DNA from: Paenibacillus borealis
GTDB taxonomy: Bacteria; Bacillota; Bacilli; Paenibacillales; Paenibacillaceae
Assembly (NCBI RefSeq): GCF_000758665.1
Contig: NZ_CP009285.1
Location: forward strand, 1,364,001 to 1,428,000
Length of the DNA: 64,000 bases
Direction of reading: 5' to 3'
The position numbers and the translations under genes are program-made. This document shows, in pieces, positions 1 to 8,460 of the stretch. Each line of letters opens with the position of its first letter. Position 1 is the first letter of the stretch. Below the pieces are notes generated by a model. The model ran no database searches, had not been told where the DNA came from, and was given only the letters and a program-made list of their open reading frames with translations.

Positions 1-626
1 TGGGCTTCTATAGCCGGATCTTTGGAATCCGGGACAAGAGCAGAACCGCTGAAGTGCTGCAGATTGTAGGCCTTAGTGAGGCCGGGCCGAAGCGAACCGG
101 GGAATATTCGCTTGGCATGCGGCAGCGGCTGGGTATTGCCATTGCACTGCTGAACCGGCCGGATTTCCTGGTGCTGGACGAGCCGGTCAACGGACTGGAT
201 CCGGCGGGGATCGTGGAGATCCGGCGGATTCTGGAGCAGCTGGCCCATGAGCAGGGTGTAACGATCCTTATCTCCAGCCATATTCTGAGTGAGCTGCAGC
301 TGCTGGCCGGCAAATATGGCTTCATTCATCAAGGGAGACTTGTGAAAGAGATCGATGCTGCTGAATTGCTGCAGTCTGCCCGGACGATGATCTGTATCAC
401 AACCTCCGATCCGGCAACCGCAGCCGATATGCTGAAGCGGGAGCTGGAGCGCGAAGATATCACTATCAACCGGAAGGGGCAGATTGAGATTCCCAGGGAC
501 ACGGTGAATTTGGAGCAGCTGATGTCAGCTCTTGTGCAGCTGGGGATCCCGGTTGACGGATTTAACCTGGCGGCTCCGAATCTTGAACATTATTATATGG
601 ATCTGATCGGGGGCGGCGGAAGATGA
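1..626 (+). CDS. ABC transporter ATP-binding protein, C-terminal part (5' end outside window)
   Basis: The reading frame is open from base 3, so the start and the Walker A motif lie upstream of the window. What is visible is the second half of an ABC ATPase: a signature-like YSLGMRQRLG, Walker B with FLVLDEPVNGLDP and an H-loop ISSHILSE. About 100 further residues form the C-terminal domain typical of drug, bacitracin or lantibiotic-type exporters. It would energise the membrane protein encoded by the next gene, whose start overlaps this stop by 4 bases (ATGA), indicating translational coupling. The substrate cannot be deduced; peptide antibiotic self-protection is one possibility for this family. 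Confidence 0.9.
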   Translation, partial: GFYSRIFGIRDKSRTAEVLQIVGLSEAGPKRTGEYSLGMRQRLGIAIALLNRPDFLVLDEPVNGLDPAGIVEIRRILEQLAHEQGVTILISSHILSELQLLAGKYGFIHQGRLVKEIDAAELLQSARTMICITTSDPATAADMLKRELEREDITINRKGQIEIPRDTVNLEQLMSALVQLGIPVDGFNLAAPNLEHYYMDLIGGGGR

Positions 627-1420
627 GAAATCTATGGAGGGCTGAAATCTATTTCCTGCGCAAGGACCTGGCGTTCAAAAGCGTCACGGCCGCATTCGCC
701 CTGGCCAGCTTCGTGCTCGTTCTGATAATGGGCAGCAAAGGAGGCTATGCCTTAAGCAACTATGCGGAGCCGCTCCAGACGGCTGCTTCCTTCTCCATTC
801 TGTTCTATCTGGTCATTCCGCTGCATGCCTGCTTCTTCTCTACGGAAGGCTTTGAGCATGGCTCAGTACAGAATATAATCGCCTCAGGCCAGAGCAGGGC
901 GAAATATTTCACCGCTAAATATGTGTTGGAGCTGCTTGCAGTGCTAGGCTGGCTGCTGGAATTCTACGGCCTGTTCTATCTGTTCTCTCTCGCGGCTGCC
1001 CTGTTCACGGGTGCCCCCATCGGTCATTCAGGTTGGGCGGCAGATGCAGCAGCCGGTCTGGAGGCGTTTGGCCTGAATCTGCTCTATCTGGCGGCTTATT
1101 GTGCCGCAGTCATGATGCTGGGAATGCTGATCCGTATAACGGCCTCGGCTGTGGTGGCGGCTTTTTTCTTTATTTTTGGCAACTTTCTGCTCGCAGGGTA
1201 TCTCAAGGACTCATCCTCAGCCATACTGCGTACAGTTTCCGGGCATTCCCTGATGACGCAGATTCTGAAATTCTCGGGGATGTATGTCGAGCATTCACAG
1301 CGAATCGTTCTGTCAGGAGCGGCAGATTACAGGCGTGCGCTGTGGATTCCGGCTGTATGGATTGTTCTATGTCTGAGTGCAGCGCTGGTCTCTTTGGAGA
1401 AAAAAGATATTCATATATAA
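623..1420 (+). CDS. ABC-2 type transporter permease
   Basis: A protein of 265 residues with about six hydrophobic segments (first near residues 20-35, then around 55-70, 95-125, 150-170, 175-195 and 240-258), as usual for ABC-2 family permeases partnered with a separate ATPase. The start overlaps the stop of the ATPase gene. There is no signal peptide or extra domain. It probably forms the membrane pore of an exporter; the family is diverse in sequence, so the substrate is unknown. The next gene follows within about 30 bases but has an unrelated function. Confidence 0.8.
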   Translation: MRNLWRAEIYFLRKDLAFKSVTAAFALASFVLVLIMGSKGGYALSNYAEPLQTAASFSILFYLVIPLHACFFSTEGFEHGSVQNIIASGQSRAKYFTAKYVLELLAVLGWLLEFYGLFYLFSLAAALFTGAPIGHSGWAADAAAGLEAFGLNLLYLAAYCAAVMMLGMLIRITASAVVAAFFFIFGNFLLAGYLKDSSSAILRTVSGHSLMTQILKFSGMYVEHSQRIVLSGAADYRRALWIPAVWIVLCLSAALVSLEKKDIHI

Positions 1421-1451
1421 TGGGAGGAAAGAGTGCAAGGAGGCGGTCTGG

Positions 1452-2429
1452 TTGAATACTACGAATAAACAGCAGCTTGCCACCTTCGCCGGCGGCTGCT
1501 TCTGGTGTATGGTCAAGCCGTTCGACGAGCTGCCGGGCATAGTCTCGGTGGTATCCGGTTATACAGGCGGGCATACGGAGAAACCTACCTATGAGGACTT
1601 AGAAACAGATACGACGGGGCATAGGGAGGCGGTGCAGATCACCTTTGAACCGGAGCGCTTCCCTTATGAACGTCTGCTGGACATTTACTGGCAGCTGATT
1701 GATCCGACAGACAGCGGCGGGCAATTCATGGACCGGGGGCGTGCTTACGAGGCAGCGATCTTCGTGCATAGCGAAGAGCAGCGGGAGCAGGCAGAGCGGT
1801 CAAAGGAAGCGCTGAAAGCCAGCAAACGGTTCAAAGCACCCATTGTGACGGAAATTCTGCCGGCAACCACCTTCTATCCGGCGGAAGCGGAGCATCAGCA
1901 TTATTACCGGACCCATCCGCTGGACTATAAGCTGTATCAGAAGGGCTCCGGCCGTGATGACTTCACGGAGCTGCACTGGAACGGCCGGGATGACAAGAAG
2001 CAGCTGCTGAATCGGCTGACAGAGCTGCAGTATGAAGTCACCCAGAAGAAGGCCATGGAACCGCCGTATCAGAACGAATATTGGAATCACTTCGAGGAAG
2101 GGATCTACGCTGATATTATTAGCGGTGATCCGCTGTTCAGCTCGCAGGATAAGTTCGACTCCGGCACCGGCTGGCCCGGATTTACCAGGCCGTTGGAAGA
2201 GGGGCTGGTCCGCAGGGAAGCGGATTATAGCGGCGGCGAAGTACGGACCGTGCTGCGCAGCAGGCTGAGCGGGGCTTATCTGGGGCATCTATTCTACGAT
2301 GGCCCGGAACCGGCGAAGCTGCATTACCGCGTGAACTCTGCCGCGCTGCGGTTTATTCCGAAGACGGAGCTTACGGATAACGGGCTTGGACGGTATTTGG
2401 AGCTGTTTGAGCGGGAGAGCCGCGTATAA
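1452..2429 (+). CDS. msrAB: MsrA-MsrB fusion; MsrB domain lacks catalytic Cys
   Basis: Peptide methionine sulfoxide reductase with MsrA first (about residues 8-160) and MsrB second (about 185-320). The TTG start at 1452 is chosen because AAGGAGG lies 8 bases upstream; the open frame extends further 5' into the permease gene. MsrA carries its active-site GGCFWC (Cys16) and should reduce methionine-S-sulfoxide. The MsrB half keeps the fold signatures EYWNHFEEGIY, GTGWPGFT and GHLFYDGP. However, the normally invariant cysteine of the RYC(V/I)NSAAL motif is Arg293 (HYRVNSAAL), and the position of the resolving Cys found in some MsrBs (GCGWPSF) is Thr239. There is no other cysteine in this half, so R-sulfoxide reductase activity looks lost. 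Confidence 0.9.
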   Translation: MNTTNKQQLATFAGGCFWCMVKPFDELPGIVSVVSGYTGGHTEKPTYEDLETDTTGHREAVQITFEPERFPYERLLDIYWQLIDPTDSGGQFMDRGRAYEAAIFVHSEEQREQAERSKEALKASKRFKAPIVTEILPATTFYPAEAEHQHYYRTHPLDYKLYQKGSGRDDFTELHWNGRDDKKQLLNRLTELQYEVTQKKAMEPPYQNEYWNHFEEGIYADIISGDPLFSSQDKFDSGTGWPGFTRPLEEGLVRREADYSGGEVRTVLRSRLSGAYLGHLFYDGPEPAKLHYRVNSAALRFIPKTELTDNGLGRYLELFERESRV

Positions 2430-2490
2430 CCTAAAGGTGAAGGCGGAATTTATAGACGAGGTTTTGTATGTGTTAGGGCTGGCTCCCGGA

Positions 2491-2519
2491 TCAGGGGGAC
2501 TGCCCTGACTTGTTTTTTT
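2491..2519 (+). terminator. intrinsic terminator after msrAB
   Basis: A six-pair stem TCAGGG/CCCTGA with a six-base loop is followed by TTGTTTTTTT. It ends transcription about 60-90 bases after the msrAB stop codon and isolates it from the hut promoter. Confidence 0.7.
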
Positions 2520-2624
2520 ATGAGGACTATTCATGATTAGCAGTTGTAAGGCATATTATATAACGTGATGAACCGGTAGACTCTTTATAAGCGGACTCAA
2601 TGTTATATTAGGTCACATTCGCGA

Positions 2625-2653
2625 TTGACAAAGTCAGGCGGCGAGGTTATAGT
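2625..2653 (+). promoter_or_regulatory. sigma-A promoter of the hut operon
   Basis: A perfect -35 TTGACA (2625-2630) and a -10 TATAGT (2648-2653) are separated by exactly 17 bases. Transcription should start near 2660, giving a leader of about 135 bases before hutP. The leader holds several UAG triplets (one pair, UAG-UCAU-UAG, with the 4-base spacing HutP favours, around 2669-2680) and a small stem AGGAAAC/GTTTCCT at 2703-2720. Confidence 0.8.
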
Positions 2654-2761
2654 CTACTCAGCGATATATAGTCATTAGTTAACAGAATGTAGCTGAGAAA
2701 TCAGGAAACGGAGGTTTCCTTGTTTCGGTTACATTTTTTTGCTGTATGTGGCTTAAATCGG

Positions 2762-2775
2762 GGCAAACGCTTCAA
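2762..2775 (+). promoter_or_regulatory. possible cre (CcpA) site before hutP
   Basis: GGCAAACGCTTCAA matches 11 of 14 positions of the usual catabolite-responsive consensus, with the central AAACGCTT intact. It lies downstream of the promoter, just before the hutP ribosome binding site, where CcpA could act as a roadblock. B. subtilis hut is subject to carbon catabolite repression, but this match is imperfect. Confidence 0.3.
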
Positions 2776-2795
2776 GAAAAGAGGAGATCTCCGGC

Positions 2796-3257
2796 ATGGG
2801 AGAAGCATCGGCTTCATCATTTCCAATTGGCAAATTAGCAATACTTCTGGCCGTTCTGCAGGAGCATGAATGGAAAAAGGTTGTCGAGCAGGAGCTGCAT
2901 ACCCGGGATTTCCGCTATACGATTGGCCGGGTAGGGGCGATGGATATGATCAAAGTGATCGCGGCGATCGAAACGGCGGCCAAGAATAATAATATTATCG
3001 ACAGCAATTCCTACCGGGAGGTTCACTCGCTGTATCATGCCATCATTGAGACCATCCAGAGTATAGGCCGCGGGATTGTACAGTTCGGCGATATTCTGCG
3101 TACAGTCGGGCTTACTTTTGCCATTGTACGGGGGAAGATGACCGGCAGCGTAGAGCATGAAGGGGAATGGATTGCAGTCTGTGCCTACGGCACGATCGGT
3201 GCGCCCAAAAAGGGCTTTGAGCATGAAGCGATAGGGTTTGGGTTCAATCATATTTAG
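2796..3257 (+). CDS. hutP: HutP, histidine-responsive RNA-binding antiterminator
   Basis: A 153-residue protein, close to the usual HutP length, ending in the family-typical GFGFNHI and containing the conserved central segment around residues 70-130 with the family's histidines. HutP is known to bind L-histidine and Mg2+ and then UAG triplets in the hut mRNA, preventing a terminator between hutP and hutH from forming. GAGGAG lies 9 bases before the ATG. The gene is first in the operon, as in B. subtilis, and the expected terminator with UAG triplets is present directly downstream. It is a cytoplasmic regulator. Confidence 0.95.
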   Translation: MGEASASSFPIGKLAILLAVLQEHEWKKVVEQELHTRDFRYTIGRVGAMDMIKVIAAIETAAKNNNIIDSNSYREVHSLYHAIIETIQSIGRGIVQFGDILRTVGLTFAIVRGKMTGSVEHEGEWIAVCAYGTIGAPKKGFEHEAIGFGFNHI

Positions 3258-3265
3258 AAATTATT

Positions 3266-3380
3266 TAGGTATCATTTAGGTATCATCCGCAAGAAAAGAA
3301 GCAGCCTGAAACAGAATAAGCCGTAATTTAGCGATTAGTGATATAGAAGCCGGTACCTCTATTAGGGTATGGGCTTTTTC
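3266..3380 (+). terminator. HutP-controlled terminator/antiterminator (UAG triplets + hairpin)
   Basis: Between hutP and hutH, an 11-bp hairpin (3347-3357 with 3366-3376, one mismatch, 8-base loop) is followed by a T run at 3375-3379, an intrinsic terminator. Directly before it are UAG triplets at 3329-3331, 3336-3338 and 3344-3346 (spacers of 4 and 5 bases), another sits in the loop at 3363-3365, and two more occur in a duplicated ATTTAGGTATC (3266-3268 and 3277-3279). Regular UAG triplets are the known HutP target in B. subtilis, so readthrough into hutH should require histidine. Confidence 0.8.
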
Positions 3381-3406
3381 TATTATCCGGGAAGCAGGTG
3401 AGGCAT

Positions 3407-4951
3407 ATGCTTGAAATAGACAATCAAACCGTCATGATCCGCGGCAATACATTAACCATAGAGGAAGTCGTCAAGGTGGCCCGGTATCACAGAATGGTGG
3501 ATCTGGGCGAGGAGAGCTGCCGTAAGGTGGACCGTACCCGCAAATATGTGGAGAAGCTCCTGCTGGAGAAAAAAGTGGTGTACGGCCTCACGACCGGCTT
3601 CGGCAAATTCAGTGATACGTACATCTCGCCTGAGGACACGAAGCAGCTGCAGCTTAATCTGATCCGCAGCCATTGCTGCGGAATTGGTGAGCCGTTCCCG
3701 GAGGAGGTCGTGCGCGCGATCCTGCTGCTGCGGGTGAACGCCTTAGCCCTGGGATATTCCGGCATCCGGCTGGAGGTCATCCAGCTGATGGTGGAGATGC
3801 TGAACCGGAATGTTGTGCCGGTGATTCCGGAGAAAGGCTCCCTCGGCGCAAGCGGTGACCTCGCCCCTCTGTCGCATATGGTGCTGGTCCTGATTGGCGA
3901 AGGCGAAGCCTATTATCAGGGCGTGCGGATGCCCGGTGGGGAGGCGCTGGCCAAGGCAGGCCTTACGCCGATCGAGCTTGCGGCCAAGGAAGGGCTGGCC
4001 CTGATCAACGGGACACAGGTGATGACCGCTGTCGGCACGCTGGCCTGCCGGGATGCGCTGAATCTGGCCAATTGGGCCGACTGCACGGCTGCATTGACCT
4101 GTGAGGCGCTGCGGGCGGTCCGGGATGCGTTCGACCCGGCGACGCATGCGGTTCGTCCCCATAAAGGCCAGCGGCAGGTGGCCGATAATATACGCAATCT
4201 GACAGCCGGCAGTAAGCTGATGACTAATCAGGGGGAAGTGCGGGTGCAGGATGCCTATTCGCTGCGATGTGCGCCGCAGGTCCACGGCGCTAGCCGCGAT
4301 GCGCTGGCTTATGTCGCAGAGAAGCTGGAGATTGAGATCAACTCGGCCACGGACAATCCGCTGATCTTCGCGGATGAAGAGAAGGTGATCTCCGGCGGGA
4401 ACTTCCACGGGCAGCCGGTTGCGCTGCCGATGGATCATCTGTCCATCAGCGCGGCGGAGCTGGCGGATATTGCCGAGCGGCGGATCGAGCGGCTGGTCAA
4501 TCCGCAGCTGAACGAGGGACTGCCCCCGTTCCTGACGAAGAACGGCGGGCTGCAGTCGGGGTTCATGATCGCCCAGTATGCGGCGGCATCCGTAGTGTCC
4601 GAGAATAAATCACTGGCTCATCCGGCCAGTGTGGATTCGATCCCCTCCTCCGGCAACCAGGAGGATCATGTAAGCATGGGCACGATCGGCGCGCGAAAAG
4701 CGAAGCAGATCGTCGATAACGCCTACGCGGTGCTGGCGATCGAGCTGCTCTGCGGGGCGCAGGCGGCCGATTTCCGCGGGCCGCAGCTACTGGGGAAGGG
4801 CACGAAATGGCTGTATGACCGCTGCCGTGAGCAGATCTCTCCGGTTGACGGGGACCGGGTGCTGTCCGGTGATTTCGCGGTTATCGCCGAATGGATGAAG
4901 GAAGCGGATGTGCTGGAGGATTTGTTCGCACTGGTTCCGTTTCATTCCTGA
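3407..4951 (+). CDS. hutH: histidine ammonia-lyase
   Basis: First step of histidine degradation: L-histidine to trans-urocanate and ammonia. Full length (514 residues) with the MIO-forming Ala148-Ser149-Gly150 in GSLGASGDLAPLSH, the substrate-pocket segment TTGFGKFSD, and the conserved HPASVDSIPSSGNQEDHVSMG near the C-terminus. The ATG at 3407 is preferred because AGGTGAGG sits just upstream; a GTG at 3398 in the same frame is possible. The gene lies after the HutP-controlled terminator, so it is histidine-inducible. It is followed by an unusual gap of 552 bases before hutU. Confidence 0.95.
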   Translation: MLEIDNQTVMIRGNTLTIEEVVKVARYHRMVDLGEESCRKVDRTRKYVEKLLLEKKVVYGLTTGFGKFSDTYISPEDTKQLQLNLIRSHCCGIGEPFPEEVVRAILLLRVNALALGYSGIRLEVIQLMVEMLNRNVVPVIPEKGSLGASGDLAPLSHMVLVLIGEGEAYYQGVRMPGGEALAKAGLTPIELAAKEGLALINGTQVMTAVGTLACRDALNLANWADCTAALTCEALRAVRDAFDPATHAVRPHKGQRQVADNIRNLTAGSKLMTNQGEVRVQDAYSLRCAPQVHGASRDALAYVAEKLEIEINSATDNPLIFADEEKVISGGNFHGQPVALPMDHLSISAAELADIAERRIERLVNPQLNEGLPPFLTKNGGLQSGFMIAQYAAASVVSENKSLAHPASVDSIPSSGNQEDHVSMGTIGARKAKQIVDNAYAVLAIELLCGAQAADFRGPQLLGKGTKWLYDRCREQISPVDGDRVLSGDFAVIAEWMKEADVLEDLFALVPFHS

Positions 4952-5163
4952 TCAAGTCCAGATGCATTCAAGTAACCCTTCAATCGCTGGTGGGGCAAGC
5001 AGAATCATTCAATCCGCATAACCGCTTATTTCTGGAGGACGGAGTTCAGCCAATCAAGCCCTTTGGCGAATTTTTAAATGAGGCAATGGGCGGTGATGAC
5101 ACTGTTTGCCCGTAGTTTACGTCTGGAAGCCGGTTGAGACCTGTGGTTCAGCCGATATAGGCA

Positions 5164-5352
5164 TAATTGTTGTACGTTTTGCAACTTTGATACCTGGATA
5201 CCCGGGTGTTCAGGGGGATTGTTGTACGGAATACAAGAATTCTCCCGCTAAGCCGGCTGGAAGAGGAGGAATGCTGTATTTTCTGCAACAATTTCCGAGT
5301 TACGGCCGAATTGATATTGATGAAGGGAATGTTGTATTTTATGCAGGATTTT
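5164..5352 (+). repeat. interspersed element, type A copy 1 (four phased palindromes), in hutH-hutU gap
   Basis: About 190 bp filling the centre of the 552-base gap between hutH and hutU. It holds four 16-bp imperfect palindromes related to TTGTACGAAATACAA at 5170, 5222, 5274 and 5332 (spacings 52, 52, 58). The first two read in one orientation and the last two as their reverse complement. It aligns over its whole length with copies at 36911-37090, 48587-48766 (minus) and 59502-59680 (minus). No protein is encoded. The rest of the gap (4952-5163 and 5353-5503) shows no gene or clear signal. Confidence 0.85.
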
Positions 5353-5503
5353 TAATCAAAATTGTAATTTGCTCTCTTGCGGGGTAACGCTACATTCAAC
5401 CGCGTATGAAAGTTTCCTGCTGGAAGGGGCGTTAGCTACAGCATTAGCAGTCACCGGAGTCCCGATAAACAGCGTGTTCTATGGAGGAAGGGGAGTTAAG
5501 AAT

Positions 5504-7183
5504 ATGAGTATGGATGAACAAAGAGTCTGCCGCGCGCCAAGAGGCAGCGTGCTGAACACCAAAGGCTGGGTGCAGGAAGCGGCGCTGCGTATGCTGTTGA
5601 ATAATCTGGATCCCGAAGTGGCGGAGCATCCGGAGCAATTGGTTGTCTATGGCGGTATCGGCAAGGCTGCGCGCAACTGGGAGAGCTATGATGCGATTGT
5701 GCGTTCGCTTAAGGCGCTCGAAGACAACGAAACCCTGCTGATTCAATCGGGCAAGCCGGTGGCCGTCTTCCGCACGCATTGCGATGCTCCGCGCGTGCTG
5801 CTGGCGAATTCCAATCTGGTGCCGGCCTGGGCCAACTGGAGCACCTTCTATGAGCTGGACCAGAAGGGACTGATGATGTACGGGCAGATGACGGCGGGCA
5901 GCTGGATTTATATCGGTACACAGGGGATTGTGCAGGGGACGTATGAGACCTTCGCGGAGTGTGCGAGACAGCATTTCGGCGGTTCCCTTCAGGGTACGGT
6001 CACACTTAGCGCGGGACTAGGCGGCATGGGAGGTGCGCAGCCGCTGGCTGTGACCATGAACGGCGGGGTATTCATCGGCATCGATGTGGACCGGACCCGG
6101 ATTGAGAAAAGAATCCAGTCCCGCTACTGCGATGTGCTGGCCGAATCTTTGGATGAGGCGCTGGCTCTGGCGGAAGCAGCCCGGGATGCCGGGCAGGCGC
6201 TCTCGGTCGGCTTGCTCGGCAATGCGGCAGAAGTGCTGCCGGTGATGTTATCCCGGGGCTTCGTCCCGGATATTCTGACCGACCAGACCTCGGCTCATGA
6301 TCCGCTGAACGGCTATGTGCCGGAAGGCTTCACTGTGGCTGCAGCGAAGCAGCTTAGAACTCAGGACCCGCAGGGATATATACAATTGGCGCGAAAGAGT
6401 ATCGCGCGCCACGTCGAAGCTATGCTGGAGCTTATGCAGAGGGGGGCGGTTACCTTCGATTACGGCAATAACATCCGCCAGGTTGCCTATGATGAAGGCG
6501 TGAAGCAGGCCTTTGACTTCCCGGGCTTCGTCCCGGCCTATATCCGCCCGCAATTCTGCGAAGGTAAAGGACCGTTCCGCTGGGTCGCCCTGTCGGGTGA
6601 TCCTGAAGATATCTATAAGACGGATGCGGCTATTCTGAAGGCATTCCCGGATAACGAAGGGCTGCAGCGCTGGATTACTCTGGCGCAGGAGAAGATCTCC
6701 TTCCAGGGGCTGCCTGCACGGATTTGCTGGCTCGGCTATGGGGAGCGGGCGAAGTTCGGACGGATCATCAATGATATGGTGGCTTCCGGAGAGCTGTCCG
6801 CACCCATTGTCATCGGCAGGGATCATCTTGATGCAGGCTCTGTCGCTTCCCCGAACCGGGAGACGGAAGCGATGTGCGACGGCAGCGACGCCGTGTCCGA
6901 TTGGCCGCTGCTGAATGCGCTGGTCAATACCGCTGCCGGTGCCAGCTGGGTATCGCTGCACCATGGCGGAGGCGTCGGAATGGGGTATTCGCAGCATGCC
7001 GGAATGGTCGTGGTGGCGGATGGAACGAAGGAAGCGGAAGCACGGCTTGAGCGGGTCCTGACCTCAGACCCCGGCATGGGTGTCGTCCGCCATGCGGATG
7101 CGGGGTATCCCCTGGCTGTGGAGACGGCCAAAGCCCAGGGAATTGTGATGCCTATGCTGGCAGACCCGGAAGGAGCTAAGTGA
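5504..7183 (+). CDS. hutU: urocanate hydratase
   Basis: Second step of histidine degradation: urocanate to 4-imidazolone-5-propanoate, using tightly bound NAD+. 559 residues, near the 552 of B. subtilis, with the NAD-binding [12 protein letters not shown] and the conserved segments [22 protein letters not shown] and [11 protein letters not shown]. The open frame runs 135 bases upstream, but the ATG at 5504 has GGAGGAAGGGGAG ending 9 bases before it and begins where the family begins. Its stop overlaps the hutI start. The large repeat-containing gap before it raises the question of whether hutU has its own promoter. Confidence 0.95.
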   Translation: MSMDEQRVCRAPRGSVLNTKGWVQEAALRMLLNNLDPEVAEHPEQLVVYGGIGKAARNWESYDAIVRSLKALEDNETLLIQSGKPVAVFRTHCDAPRVLLANSNLVPAWANWSTFYELDQKGLMMYGQMTAGSWIYIGTQGIVQGTYETFAECARQHFGGSLQGTVTLSAGLGGMGGAQPLAVTMNGGVFIGIDVDRTRIEKRIQSRYCDVLAESLDEALALAEAARDAGQALSVGLLGNAAEVLPVMLSRGFVPDILTDQTSAHDPLNGYVPEGFTVAAAKQLRTQDPQGYIQLARKSIARHVEAMLELMQRGAVTFDYGNNIRQVAYDEGVKQAFDFPGFVPAYIRPQFCEGKGPFRWVALSGDPEDIYKTDAAILKAFPDNEGLQRWITLAQEKISFQGLPARICWLGYGERAKFGRIINDMVASGELSAPIVIGRDHLDAGSVASPNRETEAMCDGSDAVSDWPLLNALVNTAAGASWVSLHHGGGVGMGYSQHAGMVVVADGTKEAEARLERVLTSDPGMGVVRHADAGYPLAVETAKAQGIVMPMLADPEGAK

Positions 7184-8460
7184 TGATCTATATTCAGAAC
7201 GCTGCGCAGCTTGCAACGCTTGGTGGTGCCGGCAATAAGCCGAAGACAGGCAAGGAGATGGAGGAGCTTGGGTTAATCGAGCATGGGGGAATCGTGATCG
7301 AAGACGGAATCTTCACCTTCGTCGGCAGTGACGAGAAAGCACGCAGCTATGTGGAGCAGCATGCCGGGAACAGGCAGGTTAGGGTGTTCTCAGCTGAAGG
7401 TAAGACCGTGACGCCGGGGCTGGTTGATCCCCATACCCATGCCGTATTTGCCGGCTCAAGGGAGTTTGAGCTGAATCTGCGGCTGCAGGGCGCTAAATAC
7501 ATGGACATTCTAAATGCCGGAGGCGGAATCCTGTATTCCACCGAATGTACACGTGAAGCTACGGAGGAGCAGCTGGTCGCTGAAACCGTGAAACGGCTGG
7601 ACCGTTTCCTCGCGCATGGAGTGACGACCATCGAAGCCAAGAGCGGCTACGGATTGCGGCTGGAGGATGAGCTCAAGCAGCTGCGGGCGGCCCGGAGACT
7701 GGATGCTTCCCATCCAGTGGATGTGGTGTCCACATTCATGGGCGCCCATGCGGTGCCGGTAGAGTATCGCGGAGATGCGGATGGATATGTCCGCTGCGTG
7801 ATTGAAGAGATGATTCCGGCAGTGGCCCGGGAGGGGCTGGCGGAGTTCTGTGATGTGTTCTGCGAAGAGGGCGTATTCACAGTGGAGCAGTCCAGGGATA
7901 TTCTGGAGGCGGGCCGGAGCTGGGGGCTGAAGCCCAAGCTCCATGCCGATGAGATTGTCTCCTGCGGAGGAGCAGAGCTGGCCGCAGAGCTGGGGGCAGT
8001 GACAGCGGATCATCTGCTGCATGCTTCCGAAGCTGGTATACAGGCGATGGCGGAAAGCGGAGTAATCGCCGTATTGCTTCCCGGCACTGCCTTCTTCCTG
8101 ATGGCGAAGCCGGCCGATGCCCGGGCGATGATCAATGCCGGTGTGCCGGTCGCGCTGTCTACCGACCGCAATCCCGGCTCCTCCCCGACGGAATCGCTGC
8201 CGTTCATTATGAATCTGGCCTGCCTGACGATGGGCATGACTCCGGCGGAGGTGCTGACGGCCTGCACAATCAATGCGGCTCATGCGATCTGCCGTGCGGA
8301 TGTGATCGGCAGCATTGAGGTGGGCAAACAGGCGGATCTGGTAATGTTCGATGCGCCGAATGTTCTCTACCTCCAGTACCATTATGCAGTGAATCTGGTG
8401 GATACCGTGTTCAAGAAGGGTGAGGCAGTCATTCAGAACGGACGGAGGGTATGGGGATGA
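7183..8460 (+). CDS. hutI: imidazolonepropionase
   Basis: Third step: 4-imidazolone-5-propanoate to N-formimino-L-glutamate. A 425-residue metal-dependent amidohydrolase with DPHTHAVFAGSRE carrying the HxH metal ligands, PKLHADEI, and the late STDRNPGSSPTESLP. The ATG at 7183 shares one base with the hutU stop and has AAGGAG 7 bases upstream; a GTG three bases earlier is less well spaced. It overlaps the next gene by 4 bases, so hutU-hutI-M20 are translated in a coupled fashion. Confidence 0.95.
   Translation: MIYIQNAAQLATLGGAGNKPKTGKEMEELGLIEHGGIVIEDGIFTFVGSDEKARSYVEQHAGNRQVRVFSAEGKTVTPGLVDPHTHAVFAGSREFELNLRLQGAKYMDILNAGGGILYSTECTREATEEQLVAETVKRLDRFLAHGVTTIEAKSGYGLRLEDELKQLRAARRLDASHPVDVVSTFMGAHAVPVEYRGDADGYVRCVIEEMIPAVAREGLAEFCDVFCEEGVFTVEQSRDILEAGRSWGLKPKLHADEIVSCGGAELAAELGAVTADHLLHASEAGIQAMAESGVIAVLLPGTAFFLMAKPADARAMINAGVPVALSTDRNPGSSPTESLPFIMNLACLTMGMTPAEVLTACTINAAHAICRADVIGSIEVGKQADLVMFDAPNVLYLQYHYAVNLVDTVFKKGEAVIQNGRRVWG

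Noticed and set aside
5106..5387. Possible small gene in the hutH-hutU gap
   Set aside because: It runs through the interspersed element, whose other copies do not keep this frame open.
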